A stretch of 64,000 bases of DNA from Methylovulum miyakonense HT12 (GCF_000384075.1 NZ_KB913025.1:3595721-3659720); one strand, 5' to 3'. Shown: positions 7,490 to 17,536, counted from the first letter of the stretch. Notes: generated from the sequence alone by a model not told the origin. Made by a program: numbers and translations.

Positions 7490-10400
7490 ATGACCGCCCT
7501 ACAAACCCTGCTCAACACCTACCGCGAAGCCGCCCAAACCCACCGTGAAAAAGGCACTTATTTTGAAGACTTGATTTGCACCTACCTTCGCAACGAAGCC
7601 AGCTATAAGGATTTGTACAGCGATGTGTGGACGTATGGCGATTGGGCGCGGGAACAGGGCTTGGACGCGCGGGACACGGGCATTGACTTGGTGGCGAAAA
7701 CCCAAGGTACGGACGAATACCATGCCATCCAATGCAAGTTCTATGAAGAAGGCCACCGGGTGCAAAAATCCGACATCGACAGCTTTTTCACCGCCTCCGG
7801 CAAAAAGCCCTTCACCCACCGGATTATCATCAGCACCACTGATAACTGGAGCGAACACGCCGAGGACGCGCTGCAAAACCAACAGCCGCCCGTCAGCAAA
7901 ATAGATTTGAACGACCTGGAAAACAGCCAGATTGGCTGGTCTCTGTATCAGCCAGATAAACCGCCAGTACTCAAACCCCAAAAAAAATTAAGGCCACATC
8001 AAACCAATGCTTTATATGGTGTTAGGACAGGCTTAGAAACCGCCAACCGTGGCAAACTGATTATGGCCTGTGGCACAGGCAAAACTTTCACTAGCCTAAA
8101 AATTGCAGAACGTTTGGCGGGAAAAGGCAAGCGTGTGTTGTTTCTTGTACCTAGCCTGTCCTTGTTGTCGCAAAGCCTCACCGAATGGACGCAAGAATCC
8201 GCCACGCCCCTGCACAGTTTTGCCGTGTGTTCCGACAGCGACATAGGCCACAAGCGCAAAAAAGACGATGACATCGTGCAGACCTTCACCCACGAATTGC
8301 GCTACCCCGCCACCACCCACGCGGGGCAGCTTGCCAAGGAAATGACCAAACACCACGACAGCCATCACATGAGCGTGGTGTTTTCCACCTACCATTCCAT
8401 TGAAGTTCTCAGCAAAGCCCAAAAAGAACACGGCTTGGCTGATTTTGACCTAATAATCTGCGACGAAGCCCACCGCACCACGGGCGCAACCTTTGATGAC
8501 GATGACGAATCCACCTTCGTCAAAGTCCACGATGCCGGGTTTATCAAAGCCGCCAAACGCCTGTACATGACCGCCACCCCGCGCATCTATGGCGGCATGG
8601 CAAAAGCCACCGCTGAAAAAACCAACGCGGCCTTGTGTTCAATGGACGATGAAGCCCTGTACGGCAAAGAGCTGTACGTCATCAGCTTTTCTGAAGCGGT
8701 CAAACAGGAATTATTGGTCGATTATAAAGTGCTGGTGTTGGCAATAGACGAAGCCCACGTCAGCCAACGCCTGCAAAAACTCTTGGCGGATGACAACAAC
8801 CAACTGAAAGTAGACGATGCCGCCAAAATTGTCGGCTGCTGGAAAGCCCTGTCCAAACAAGGTGCAAGTCAAGACCTAACCGACGATGCCGCGTTCATGC
8901 GCCGCGCCGTGGCCTTTTGCCAAGTCATCGAACCCGCCACCAATCCCAAAACCCACAAAGTCAGCTCCAAAAACATCGCCAAGATGTTCAAGGCCGTCGT
9001 GGATGCCTATCGGGAAGCCGAAATCGAAGCGGGTAACATCGCCCAACCTGCACTGGAACTGCAATGTGAGGCCGAACACATCGACGGCAGCATGAACGCC
9101 AGCGAAAAAGAAACCAAGCTCACTTGGCTAAAAGCGCAAACGCCCGACAACACCTGCCGCATCTTAAGCAATGTCCGTTGTTTGTCCGAAGGCGTGGACG
9201 TACCCGCCTTGGATGCCGTGCTGTTTTTAACCCCGCGCAATTCGCAAGTGGACGTGGTGCAATCGGTGGGGCGCGTTATGCGCCTGGCCCCGGGCAAAAA
9301 GCGCGGCTACATCATCCTGCCTGTGGTAATCCCCGCTGGCGTAGAGCCAGACAAAGCCTTAGACGACAACAAGACCTACAAAGTCGTCTGGCAAGTCCTG
9401 CAAGCCTTACGCGCCCATGATGACCGCTTTGATGCCATGATTAACAAACTGGATTTGATCGGCAAAGACACCAGCAAAATGGAAGTGATCGCCATCACCG
9501 ACAAAATCCAGAAAAAAGCCAAAAAGCCCGCCGACACCAACGCGAATACCGCCGCCAAAGCCAAACGCGAATACGGCATTGGCGAAACCGTCAAAAAGCC
9601 CAAACAAGAAGACATCATAGAAACCTTTGAAGTGGACGACATCCAACGCGCCATCTACGCCAAAGTCGTGCAAAAATGCGGCAACCGCAGCCACTGGGAA
9701 GATTGGGCGAACGACATTGCCAAAATCGCCCGCACCCACATCACCCGCATCCAAGCCATCTTAGACACGCCGTCCAACACCGAAGAAATCGCCGCTTTCA
9801 ATGCCTTTGCAGAAGAACTGCGCGACGACCTCAATAACGCCATCACCGACACCGAAATCGTCGAAATGCTGGCCCAGCATCTCATCACCAAACCTGTATT
9901 TGATGCCCTGTTCCAAGATTACAGCTTTGCCCAGCACAACCCCATGTCGGTTGCCATGCAAGACATCCTGGACAAATTGCAAGAACACCACCTCGACAAA
10001 GAAGCCGACACCCTGAAAGCCTTCTACGACAGCGTGAAAATGAGGGCGGACAAAATCGAAAGCGCGGCGGGCAAACAAAAAATCGTCGTCGAGCTGTACG
10101 ACAAATTTTTCCGCAACGCCTTCCCGCGCATGACCGAAAAACTGGGCATTGTCTACACGCCCGTGGAAGTGGTGGACTTCATCATCCACAGCGTCAACGA
10201 CGCGCTACAAAACGAATTCGGGCAAACCCTGGGCGATGAAAACGTCCACATCATCGACCCGTTCACGGGCACCGGCACGTTTATCACCCGCTTGCTACAA
10301 AGCGGCCTGATTAGCCCCGAACAACTGCCCTACAAATACCAACACGAAATCCACGCCAATGAAATCGTCTTGCTGGCCTACTACATAGCTGCCATCAACA

Positions 10401-10732
10401 TCGAAGCGGTTTACCATGACATCGTTGGCGGTTCTTACCAGCCTTTTAATGGCATTTGCTTAACCGACACCTTCCAGCTCTACGAAAAAGACGACCTGGT
10501 CAGCCAAATATTGGTGGACAACAGCGCACGGCGAACCAAGCAAAAAGCCTTGGACATTCGCGTCATTATTGGCAATCCACCGTATTCGGCAGGACAAGAA
10601 AGCGCGAACGACAACAACGCCAACGTGGCCTATGAATCGCTGGACAACAAAATCCGCACAACTTACGCGGCGCACTCCACCGCCACCAACAAAAACGCCT
10701 TGTATGATTCCTACATCCGCGCTATCCGCTGA
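7490..10732 (+). pseudogene. Type ISP restriction-modification enzyme, 5' part (interrupted)
   Basis: 1080 codons of a single-chain type ISP (LlaGI/LlaBIII-like) enzyme. In order: an Mrr-like PD-(D/E)xK nuclease (DTGIDLVA ... AIQCKFY, residues 60-86), a superfamily 2 helicase (P-loop MACGTGKT near 192, CDEAH near 324, and a C-terminal motor domain), a helical coupler, and an adenine methyltransferase (DPFTGTGTF near 923, NPPY near 1027). The reading stops at a TGA (10730-10732) where homologues are expected to have Trp (IRW-ASDRVGDSG). The same frame continues with recognisable protein for about 60 codons, so a nonsense mutation is likely. A frameshift follows near 10908. Without readthrough the enzyme lacks its target-recognition part. 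Confidence 0.85.
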
Positions 10733-10763
10733 GCCAGCGACCGCGTGGGCGATAGCGGCGTAA

Positions 10764-12479
10764 TTGGCTTTGTCACCAATGCCGGATTTATCGAAGCCAA
10801 CACCGCCGACGGTTTACGTAAATGTTTGGTGGATGAATTCAGCAGCATTTATGTGTTTCATTTGCGCGGCAATGCCAGAACATCCGGCGAATTACGCCGC
10901 AAGGAATAAAGACAATGTATTTGGTCAAGGAACGCGCACCCCGATTGCTATCACCATCTTTGTCAAAAATCCCGAAGCCAGCAGACACGGCAGAATCTAC
11001 CTGCACGACATTGGCGACTATCTGACCCGTGAACAAAAACTGGAAAAGGTTAGCAGCTTTAAAAGCCTGAACGGTGTAACGGCTGCGGACGGCTGGCAAA
11101 CCATCACACCCGACCAGCATAACGACTGGCTAAAGCAACGGGATGATAGCTTTGGCGGATTTATCAGTTTGGGGGATAAGAAAGATAAAAATGCGGCGGT
11201 GATTTTTGAGAATTATTCGAGCGGCGTTAAAACTAATCGTGACGCTTGGTGTTACAACTTTTCAAAAATCACGCTTGCCAAAAACATACATGGAATGATT
11301 GATTTTTATAATGCGGAAGTGATGCGCTATAAAGCCGCTTGCCAAGGATTAAGCAAAGACGAATACCCATCAGTAGATCATTTTATCAATCCAGACACGA
11401 CGAAAATTAGCTGGAATCGCGGGCTTAAAAATGATTTGAGCCGATTCACAAAGCACGACTATCAAGAATCGGCATTAGTGACAGGATTGTACCGACCATT
11501 TACCAAGTCCTTTGTTTACTTTAGCAAGTATATGAATGACATGGTTTATCAAATGCCACGCCTTTTTCCTGATCCAATGATAAATAATCGGGTTATTTGC
11601 TTAACTGGACGTGGGGCAACCAAAGAATTTTGCGCTTTTATCACCGATACCTTGATTGATTTGGAAATGGTGTCAAAGGGTCAATGCTTCCCCCTAAAAC
11701 TCTACGAACCCGCACCAACCGATGCCAGCCAACAAGCCAACGACCTAAAACCACAAACCGACCTGTTCAGCACCGAACGGATCGCGCCAACGGCGGCAGT
11801 TTCTGGGCAAATGGACGAACAGCCGCGTTATACCGTTAAGGATGGCATCACCGATGTCGGGCTAGCCCACTTCCAAGCCGCTTATCCTGACGAAACCATC
11901 AGTAAAGAAGACCTGTTTTATTACATCTACGGCTTGCTGCATTCCGAAGACTACAAAGCCCGCTATGCAGACAACCTGAGCAAAGAATTGCCGCGCATCC
12001 CCTGCGTCAACAAGGCGGCGGATTTTTGGACGTTCAGCCAAGCAGGGCGGGCGTTGGCGGAACTGCACATCAACTACGAAACCGTAGAGCCTTACCCCGT
12101 GACAATGGAATGCGGCAGCACGGCGTTTGACGATCTGAAAGACGCGGATTTTTACGTCACCCAAATGAAGTTCGCCCACAAAAGCGATAAGTCCATCGTG
12201 GTCTATAACCCGAAAATCACGATTAAAAATATCCCGCTGGAGGCATACGCCTACATCGTCAACGGCAAACCCGCGCTGGAATGGGTGATGGAACGCCAAG
12301 CGGTAACGAAGCACAAAGACAGCGGCATCCAAAACGATGCCAATGCGTGGGCCATTGAAACGATGGGCAACGCCCGTTATCCCCTGGAATTGTTCCAGCG
12401 CGTCATCACCGTCAGCCTTGAGACGATGAAAATAGTCAACGCCTTGCCAAAATTAGAGATAAATTTACATGTGGTGTAA
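10764..12479 (+). pseudogene. Type ISP restriction-modification enzyme, 3' part (out of frame)
   Basis: Continuation of the ISP enzyme. True homology in this frame begins at about 10897 (KDNVFGQGTRTPIAITI); the first 45 codons are read out of frame. The preceding part, up to GELRRKE, lies in the frame of the 5' fragment and ends at TAA 10907-10909, so one extra base or two missing bases separate the halves. The segment covers the end of the methylase and the target-recognition domain and is otherwise open to the TAA at 12477-12479. With the TGA at 10730 this makes two lesions, which points to decay more than to a single sequencing error. Confidence 0.8.
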
Positions 12480-12520
12480 TCCCAATAATCAACAATCCCA
12501 TTTTTAACAGCAAAGGTTAC

Positions 12521-13426
12521 ATGACTGATTTTTACCCCATAATCCCAATTCCTGGTGATGCGCCCGTACAGCTCGAACAACAAGGGACTAAAACCAAATA
12601 TTGGCTGTGTTTAAATGAACAGCAGCATTTATTTAAGATTGGCCGTGAAAACACAGGGGAAAACTGGGCTGAAAAAGTTACTTGTGAATTATGTGTCTTA
12701 TTGGGTTTGCCCCATGCTCATTATGAGTTTGCGGTAAGGATGGATATAAAAGGCGTTCTCACTAAAACGATTGTACCGACTGATGGGAGATTGGTTATGG
12801 GCAATGAGTTGTTAGCGGAAATTCACAGTACCTATCCAGCACAGAAAAACTATAAAGTACAGGATCACACGTTAGGCCGAATTGTTGCCTTATTAAATAA
12901 CCCAGAGATTTTATTGCCTATGGATTGGCAGCCACCCAGTGATGCCATACATAATGCAGTTGATGTATTTTTAGGATATTTATTGCTGGATGCGTGGATT
13001 GCTAATCAAGACCGACACCATGAAAACTGGGGTCTCATTCACCATAATGAAATTTATCTAGCCCCAACCTACGACCATGCCGCCTCACTGGGACAAAACG
13101 AAAGTGACGCAAAACGAAAAGAATTGTTAACTACTAAAGATAGCGGACGGCATATCACCCACTACGTAAAAAAAGCCCGTTCAGCAGTTTATTTAAAGAA
13201 ATCTGAAAAAAAAGCATTGCTTACATTATGTTTGTTTCAGTTGCTTGCCGCCAAAAGACCTAAAGCGGCAAAAGTGTGGTTGCAACGATTAGGCGACATT
13301 AGCCCCGAACAGTGTCAAAATGTCTTTAACAGAGTACCGCCGTCTGAAATCAGTGAAACGGCGATTGAGTTTGCTATGAAGTTATTAGAATTAAACAAAA
13401 AGAGATTATTAGAGGTAGCACCATGA
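12521..13426 (+). CDS. HipA-like Ser/Thr kinase (possible toxin)
   Basis: A 301-residue protein with the HipA kinase catalytic core. DRHHENWG (Asp164, Asn169) fits the catalytic loop and YDHAASLG (Asp185) the metal-binding DFD-type motif. FKIGRENTGENWAEK near residue 38 would be the nucleotide-binding entry. HipA family kinases phosphorylate Ser/Thr of translation factors or tRNA synthetases and cause growth arrest. The usual HipA N-terminal subdomain is missing here and a similar region appears in the next gene, whose start overlaps by four bases. No HipB-like HTH gene is adjacent. The pair is AT-rich compared with the restriction gene, which suggests separate acquisition. The start has an upstream AAAGG. 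Confidence 0.8.
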   Translation: MTDFYPIIPIPGDAPVQLEQQGTKTKYWLCLNEQQHLFKIGRENTGENWAEKVTCELCVLLGLPHAHYEFAVRMDIKGVLTKTIVPTDGRLVMGNELLAEIHSTYPAQKNYKVQDHTLGRIVALLNNPEILLPMDWQPPSDAIHNAVDVFLGYLLLDAWIANQDRHHENWGLIHHNEIYLAPTYDHAASLGQNESDAKRKELLTTKDSGRHITHYVKKARSAVYLKKSEKKALLTLCLFQLLAAKRPKAAKVWLQRLGDISPEQCQNVFNRVPPSEISETAIEFAMKLLELNKKRLLEVAP

Positions 13427-14160
13427 ATCCCCTTTATATTGCATGGCAAGACCCAAAGTCACGCCTTTGGCATACGGTGGGGCGATTGAGTCGGGAAAGA
13501 GATTTATACACATTCGCTTATACCCAAGGTGCGCTAGCTTCGCCACACTTCAAATATTTGGGCAGAATGAGAGATGTATATAAAACATATTACTCACAAG
13601 AGCTGTTTCCGTTATTTGCTAACCGTATTTTAAACAGTTCACGACCAGAATACCCCGATTATGTACGTTGGTTGGCCATGAATCCTGATAAGGAAAACGA
13701 CCCAATGCAATTGTTGGCCCGTTCCGGTGGTGAGCGTGCAACTGATGAGCTGTATGTTTATACCCATCCTGAAACTAACGATCAGGGGGAATTGGAATTA
13801 TTTTTCCTTAGCAACGGTTTACGTCACCTTGATCCAGCCAGTCTACAACGTATTGGGCAATTACAAATGGGTGACAGTTTGGCATTACGGCGGGAAGCTG
13901 AAAATGAACATGATCGCTTTGCATTAGTGATTGAAACTGATGAACCCATTAAAGTTGGGTATTGCCCACGTTATTTAAACCGTGATTTATGTCAAATTAT
14001 GGAAAATACCACTATTAAACTGACTGTAGAACGTTTAAATCATGATGCCCCAATTCAATTTCGTTTATTGTGCAAGGCTCTTTTTAAATTGCCCCCAGGA
14101 TTTACATTGTTTGGGGATGATGAATATCAACTTTTAGGAGGGGAAGTTGTGGCAGCGTGA
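13423..14160 (+). CDS. HipA-N-subdomain-like protein fused to HIRAN domain
   Basis: A 245-residue protein. Residues 110-215 match a HIRAN domain (MGDSLALRREAENEHDRFAL then VGYCPRYLNRDL), a module that binds DNA ends or stalled forks. Residues 1-105 (VGRLSRERDLYTFAYT ... LLARSGGERATDEL) resemble by eye the N-terminal subdomain of HipA, which is absent from the kinase gene upstream. The two genes overlap by ATGA and were probably one functional unit. It may restrain the kinase, in the way HipS relates to HipT in three-part HipBST systems, and sense DNA damage or foreign DNA. That is inference. Confidence 0.7.
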   Translation: MNPLYIAWQDPKSRLWHTVGRLSRERDLYTFAYTQGALASPHFKYLGRMRDVYKTYYSQELFPLFANRILNSSRPEYPDYVRWLAMNPDKENDPMQLLARSGGERATDELYVYTHPETNDQGELELFFLSNGLRHLDPASLQRIGQLQMGDSLALRREAENEHDRFALVIETDEPIKVGYCPRYLNRDLCQIMENTTIKLTVERLNHDAPIQFRLLCKALFKLPPGFTLFGDDEYQLLGGEVVAA

Positions 14161-14185
14161 TTAGGGTTTGTTGTGACTACTTAAC

Positions 14186-14290
14186 ACCTTGATTTACACC
14201 GTCAAGGATCGCATTACGAAACCGTTCATTACCGCTTTGAAAATCGTCAACGCCTTGCCGCCGTTAGATATTGCAGCCAAGCAAGGCTAG
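14186..14290 (+). pseudogene. Ghost of the ISP gene 3' end
   Basis: In one frame ending at TAG 14288-14290 the sequence reads LIYTVKDRIT, then ALKIVNALPPLDI. These match YTVKDGIT (codons near 11829) and MKIVNALPKLEI (near 12426) of the restriction gene, with the intervening 580 bases gone. It lies just after the HipA/HIRAN pair, so remains of a second ISP gene copy flank the pair on its right. It has no start and cannot make a useful product. Confidence 0.75.
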
Positions 14291-14489
14291 CCAATGAATC
14301 CGCCAGGGGTCGTGAAACGCGCCCCCTGTATAGGCTTGCCTATCAATACGGTATTTCCGTTGAAAGCAGGGGCAAGCCCAGTTATCCAAGCGGGTTATTT
14401 CCCATTTTCAACACGCTTTGGCTAAAGCCGTTTAGTGGGTAATATTTGGGTGCAGGTAGGCGGTATTCTGTCAGCCATTTTTTTCACCA

Positions 14490-14526
14490 CAACTAATTGA
14501 TTATTTTGTCTATCATCAATTAGTTG
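14490..14526. repeat. 12-bp palindrome beside the iterons
   Basis: CAACTAATTGAT (14490-14501) is the exact reverse complement of ATCAATTAGTTG (14515-14526), with a 13-nt AT-rich loop. Its right arm runs into TTGCGCAA, the core of the iteron array 30 bases downstream. Confidence 0.7.
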
Positions 14527-14557
14527 CGCAATTTGTCCGTGCATTACCGCAACTAAA

Positions 14558-14645
14558 ATGTCACTCAAAAGTTGCGCAAAAACTACGCAAATGTCACTCA
14601 AAAGCTACGCAAAAGTTGCGCAAAAGTTGCGCAAAAGCTACGCAA
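14558..14645 (+). repeat. Eight tandem 11-bp iterons
   Basis: Eight consecutive 11-mers keep perfect register. Six are variants of AAGYTRCGCAA and two are ATGTCACTCAA (units 1 and 4). The unit is near one DNA helical turn, so a bound protein would line up on one face. The array and adjacent palindrome sit in a gene-free stretch before a Mor-like regulator. An origin of replication or an operator is plausible. No spacers separate the units, so it is not CRISPR. Confidence 0.75.
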
Positions 14646-14915
14646 AAACGGCCTTTCAAATCAGGTGGCAAAAATTACAGCCTTAATACATTCAATGGCT
14701 TAACCGTGATTGTTTCATGGGTAAACTCGACTAACCAAGATAGTTTCTTGAGTCCACTTAAACGTATTTTCTGAACCCCATCTGGGATGGTTATCTCTTA
14801 AGTCGGTCAAAGGGCATTATCCAAGCCAGTCCCGCAACCATCCACACATAGGAAAACCCCGCCTAAACGCCTTTACGGGAAGTGCTTTAATAACCTCACT
14901 TTCCCTCACTAGGCC

Positions 14916-15221
14916 ATGCCCATGAATGACTTTTACCCGCTCTTGCACGAACTCATCCAATCCCACCTGACCGCCAATGCCATTGATGACGGACTGGCTG
15001 GCGGCATTGCCCAAAACATCATTGACGGCTTGGCAGACGGCTATGGAGGCCAAACGGTTTATCTGAAAAATAACTCCGCCGAGAGGATGGCGCGTAAACA
15101 TCGGCAGATCGTGGCGGAATATGACGGCAAAAACACCATGGCGATTTGCCAGAAATACCGGATCACTTCCATTTGGTTAAAGCGGTTAGTAGCGAGGGCT
15201 GGAAATGAACCTGCCAGCTAA
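14916..15221 (+). CDS. Mor-family transcriptional regulator
   Basis: A 101-residue protein resembling the middle-operon regulator (Mor) family of Mu-like phages: a helical N-terminal dimerisation region, the conserved GGQTVYL at residues 44-50, and a C-terminal helix-turn-helix (AERMARKHRQIVAEYDGKN ... CQKYRITSIWLKRLV). An alternative ATG lies two codons in. Its stop overlaps the next gene by 17 bases. It probably controls genes of the integrated element and may act through the repeats upstream. Confidence 0.75.
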   Translation: MPMNDFYPLLHELIQSHLTANAIDDGLAGGIAQNIIDGLADGYGGQTVYLKNNSAERMARKHRQIVAEYDGKNTMAICQKYRITSIWLKRLVARAGNEPAS

Positions 15222-15432
15222 TAGCCAATGCCAAAAGCAACGCTTGCTGGCTTACCTCAAGCAGCATGGGCGCATCACCACCTTGGAGGCCAGGACAAAC
15301 CTGGATGTGTTCCATCCGGCGGCGCGGATTCAGGAACTCAAAGGGCAAGGCCACCACATCGTCACTTACCGAAGAATGGTGAATAGCGGCCTTGGCGACC
15401 ACAAAATCGCCGAATATGTGCTACTGGCATGA
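15205..15432 (+). CDS. Small winged-helix protein (HTH_39-like)
   Basis: A 75-residue protein typical of small phage helix-turn-helix proteins: KQRLLAYLKQHGRITTLEA forms the first helices and VFHPAARIQELKGQGHHIVT the recognition helix and wing. It is translationally linked to the Mor-like gene by overlap. A role in DNA binding within the mobile element is likely; the target is unknown. Confidence 0.7.
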   Translation: MNLPANSQCQKQRLLAYLKQHGRITTLEARTNLDVFHPAARIQELKGQGHHIVTYRRMVNSGLGDHKIAEYVLLA

Positions 15433-15523
15433 CACTGATACAAACACTGGGCTTTGCCAGTTATTCAAGCTACTGGCAAGCCATTAATAACAACCCCCAA
15501 CCACCGATAAAGAAGGCAATATC

Positions 15524-16123
15524 ATGCAACACGCCATTTATGAATCCGTTTATAAAACCCGCCACCCTGTTATCCAAGGCCTCAAACAGGCGATAGAGGT
15601 TATCAATTATCAAAAAACAGCAATTGACAGCCTAAGCCATGATAAAAGGCTCAAGGATTTGCCAGACAGGCTGAAAACGGCACTGGCTGAACTGGACTAC
15701 ATCCGCAACGCCATTTTTAATGCCTATGCGGACGACAAGGCAGCATCACAAGGCCGATGTATGCCGGAACTGGTGAAGCTTTGCGCCCGGCGGATGCTGA
15801 AAATACCCACCGAGATTGAAGGTAAGGAAAAGGGGTTCGAGTTCGCCCAACAACGCTACGATGACAAGGAGGAAAATTTAAGGAAAATAGGTTATACATC
15901 GGAGCAGGTGGCAAACTTCCTGAAGGATGAAATGGAAAAACCCTGCGAGGAAAGCCATAAGGCCGAACTGTCCGTACTCAGGAAAGAATTGGGCGCATTG
16001 GACGCCTTTACCCGCGATTACCCCCGATATGACCAGAGGCTATTGATCGGCACGCTGTTCGAAAACTGGAAACCGGACAATGCCGATGATTTTGACAAGG
16101 CGGCGGGGGCGTTGGCACAGTAA
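15524..16123 (+). CDS. Hypothetical helical protein of the island
   Basis: A 199-residue protein with a good ribosome site (AAGAAGG) nine bases before the ATG. It is highly charged and predicted helical throughout, without membrane segments. No known family is recognised. It is the last gene of the island and is followed 21 bases later by a strong terminator. Confidence 0.65.
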   Translation: MQHAIYESVYKTRHPVIQGLKQAIEVINYQKTAIDSLSHDKRLKDLPDRLKTALAELDYIRNAIFNAYADDKAASQGRCMPELVKLCARRMLKIPTEIEGKEKGFEFAQQRYDDKEENLRKIGYTSEQVANFLKDEMEKPCEESHKAELSVLRKELGALDAFTRDYPRYDQRLLIGTLFENWKPDNADDFDKAAGALAQ

Positions 16124-16144
16124 CGGGAACGGCAACCGATTAAA

Positions 16145-16167
16145 GGGCCGCCTTCGGGCGGTTTTTT
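16145..16167 (+). terminator. Rho-independent terminator
   Basis: CCGCC (16148-16152) pairs with GGCGG (16157-16161), closing a TTCG tetraloop, followed by six T. It ends the transcript of the hypothetical gene at 15524-16123. Confidence 0.85.
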
Positions 16168-16336
16168 ATGCCTTGGATATTTTGGGATTATCGGCAAGCA
16201 AGCGTAAAAATGGTGGCTTTATGGTGCAAAAACAAAAATCCTGAATCAAAGCCCCCTGTTTTGCCCCCTTTTTATATTTTATACCGCCGTAAGCCTTGAT
16301 AATCCTAAGTCCATGTACTATAGCTTGGCCCCAAGA

Positions 16337-16369
16337 CCCCGCAAGTTATCTGGCTTAGCGGGGTTTTTT
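16337..16369 (+). terminator. Second terminator at the island edge
   Basis: CCCCGCAAG (16337-16345) pairs with CTTAGCGGGG (16354-16363; one A bulged), followed by six T. The 170 bases between the two terminators hold no gene. Both end in the same GGTTTTTTATGCC, so a repeated attachment sequence is possible but weakly supported. Confidence 0.7.
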
Positions 16370-16516
16370 ATGCCCGCACGTTTCATACTGGAACACCAAA
16401 CCGCGTTATTCTTGCTTTAGGCCGGCCATTTGACAGGGTGACTAAAAAGTTTTCCCTATGCCGCGAATTAACTGTAGAATTCGCAAATTTTTCTTTTTCA
16501 AAGGAGCGACAAGCAA

Positions 16517-17233
16517 ATGGGTAGAGCCTATCAAAACCGTAAAGTGTCCATGGCCAAAACGTCTGATGCCAAGGCAAAGGTCTACAGTAAGTATGGACGT
16601 GAACTTTATGTTTGCGCTAAAGCGGGGGGCATCGACCCGGATGGCAACTTGGCATTGCGTGGCCTGATTGAGCGCGCCAAAAAAGCCCAGGTGCCTGCCC
16701 ACGTTATCGAAAAAGCCCTCGATAAAGCCAAAGGCGGTGGTGGTGAAGATTTCGCCCCTGCCCGTTATGAAGGGTTTGGTCCCGGTGGCTGCATGGTGAT
16801 TGTCGACTGCCTGACCGATAACCCCAACCGCACTTTCAACGATGTGCGCCAATGCTTCACCAAAACCAAAGCGAAAATTGGCATCCAAGGTGCGGTCAGC
16901 CACATGTTTGACCATTCGGCCATCATGGCCTTTGCACATGCTGACGAAGACACCGTCTTGGAAGCCCTGCTGGCGGCCGATGTGGATGTCTCCGACATTG
17001 AAAGCGAAGACGGCAAAATCACCGTGTTCACCCCTCCCGCCGACTATTTTAAGGCGAAGCAGGCCTTAACCGATGCCTTTGGCGAGATTGATTTTGATGT
17101 GGATGAGATTCAATTTTTACCTAGAAGCGTCACGGCGATCAGCGGTGATGACTTGGTATTGTTTGACAAATTTTTGGACATGCTGAATGAATTGGATGAT
17201 GTGCAAAACATTTATCATGACGCCGAAGTTTAA
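16517..17233 (+). CDS. YebC/YeeN-family protein
   Basis: A 238-residue protein of the YebC/PmpR family. It lacks the MAGHSKW start of YebC and matches the YeeN branch in length and in motifs such as RYEGFGPGG (residues 85-93) and VSHMFD near 131. YebC proteins act as regulators and, in recent understanding, help ribosomes translate difficult stretches such as polyproline. An AGGAG lies 10 bases upstream of the ATG. It is the first gene I take as core genome to the right of the island and is transcribed alone. Confidence 0.9.
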   Translation: MGRAYQNRKVSMAKTSDAKAKVYSKYGRELYVCAKAGGIDPDGNLALRGLIERAKKAQVPAHVIEKALDKAKGGGGEDFAPARYEGFGPGGCMVIVDCLTDNPNRTFNDVRQCFTKTKAKIGIQGAVSHMFDHSAIMAFAHADEDTVLEALLAADVDVSDIESEDGKITVFTPPADYFKAKQALTDAFGEIDFDVDEIQFLPRSVTAISGDDLVLFDKFLDMLNELDDVQNIYHDAEV

Positions 17234-17447
17234 GGCTTTATTTAGCGGCCTGTGACCGATACATTTAAAGTCCGGCGACCCTTTTTATATCCCCGCCACC
17301 AGATTAACCTGAGTTCTGGGCAAGGGCTCGGGTTAAGCAAGCAAAAGCCTTTTAAATCTGTTTGCGCTCCCCTCCTCCACCCATCCATTTTGTGTTTTCC
17401 ACCCCATTACATTGACCAGGCGGGCGAATCCTTGACGCCCGTAAAAA

Positions 17448-17470
17448 CACCCCGAACCGGGGCGTTTTTC
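17448..17470 (+). terminator. Terminator of the yebC-family gene
   Basis: CCCCG (17450-17454) pairs with CGGGG (17458-17462), followed by C, G and five T. A second inverted repeat, GGGCG/CGCCC, lies just upstream near 17422-17440. Confidence 0.7.
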
Positions 17471-17496
17471 GTTTAACCCTGCGCAAACAGCCCTAA

Positions 17497-17536
17497 GCAC
17501 TAATTTGGTGAGCCCAAAACGACCTATTTTGGTGCG
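17497..17536. promoter_or_regulatory. Two probable NtrC binding sites upstream of ntrBC
   Basis: GCACTAATTTGGTG (17497-17510) and GACCTATTTTGGTGCG (17521-17536) both resemble the known NtrC palindrome GCACY-N5-GGTGC, with centres about 25 bases apart. They lie 150 bases before ntrB, where NtrC autoregulation is known in enteric bacteria. No clear sigma-54 -24/-12 box was found beside them, so repression or an upstream glnA-like control is possible. Confidence 0.5.

Noticed and set aside
14558-14645. CRISPR array
   Set aside because: The 11-mers are directly tandem with no spacers and no cas genes are nearby.
16155-16373. Attachment-site direct repeat GGTTTTTTATGCC at both terminators
   Set aside because: The shared part is mostly the terminator T tract and no recombinase or tRNA is nearby; too weak to claim.
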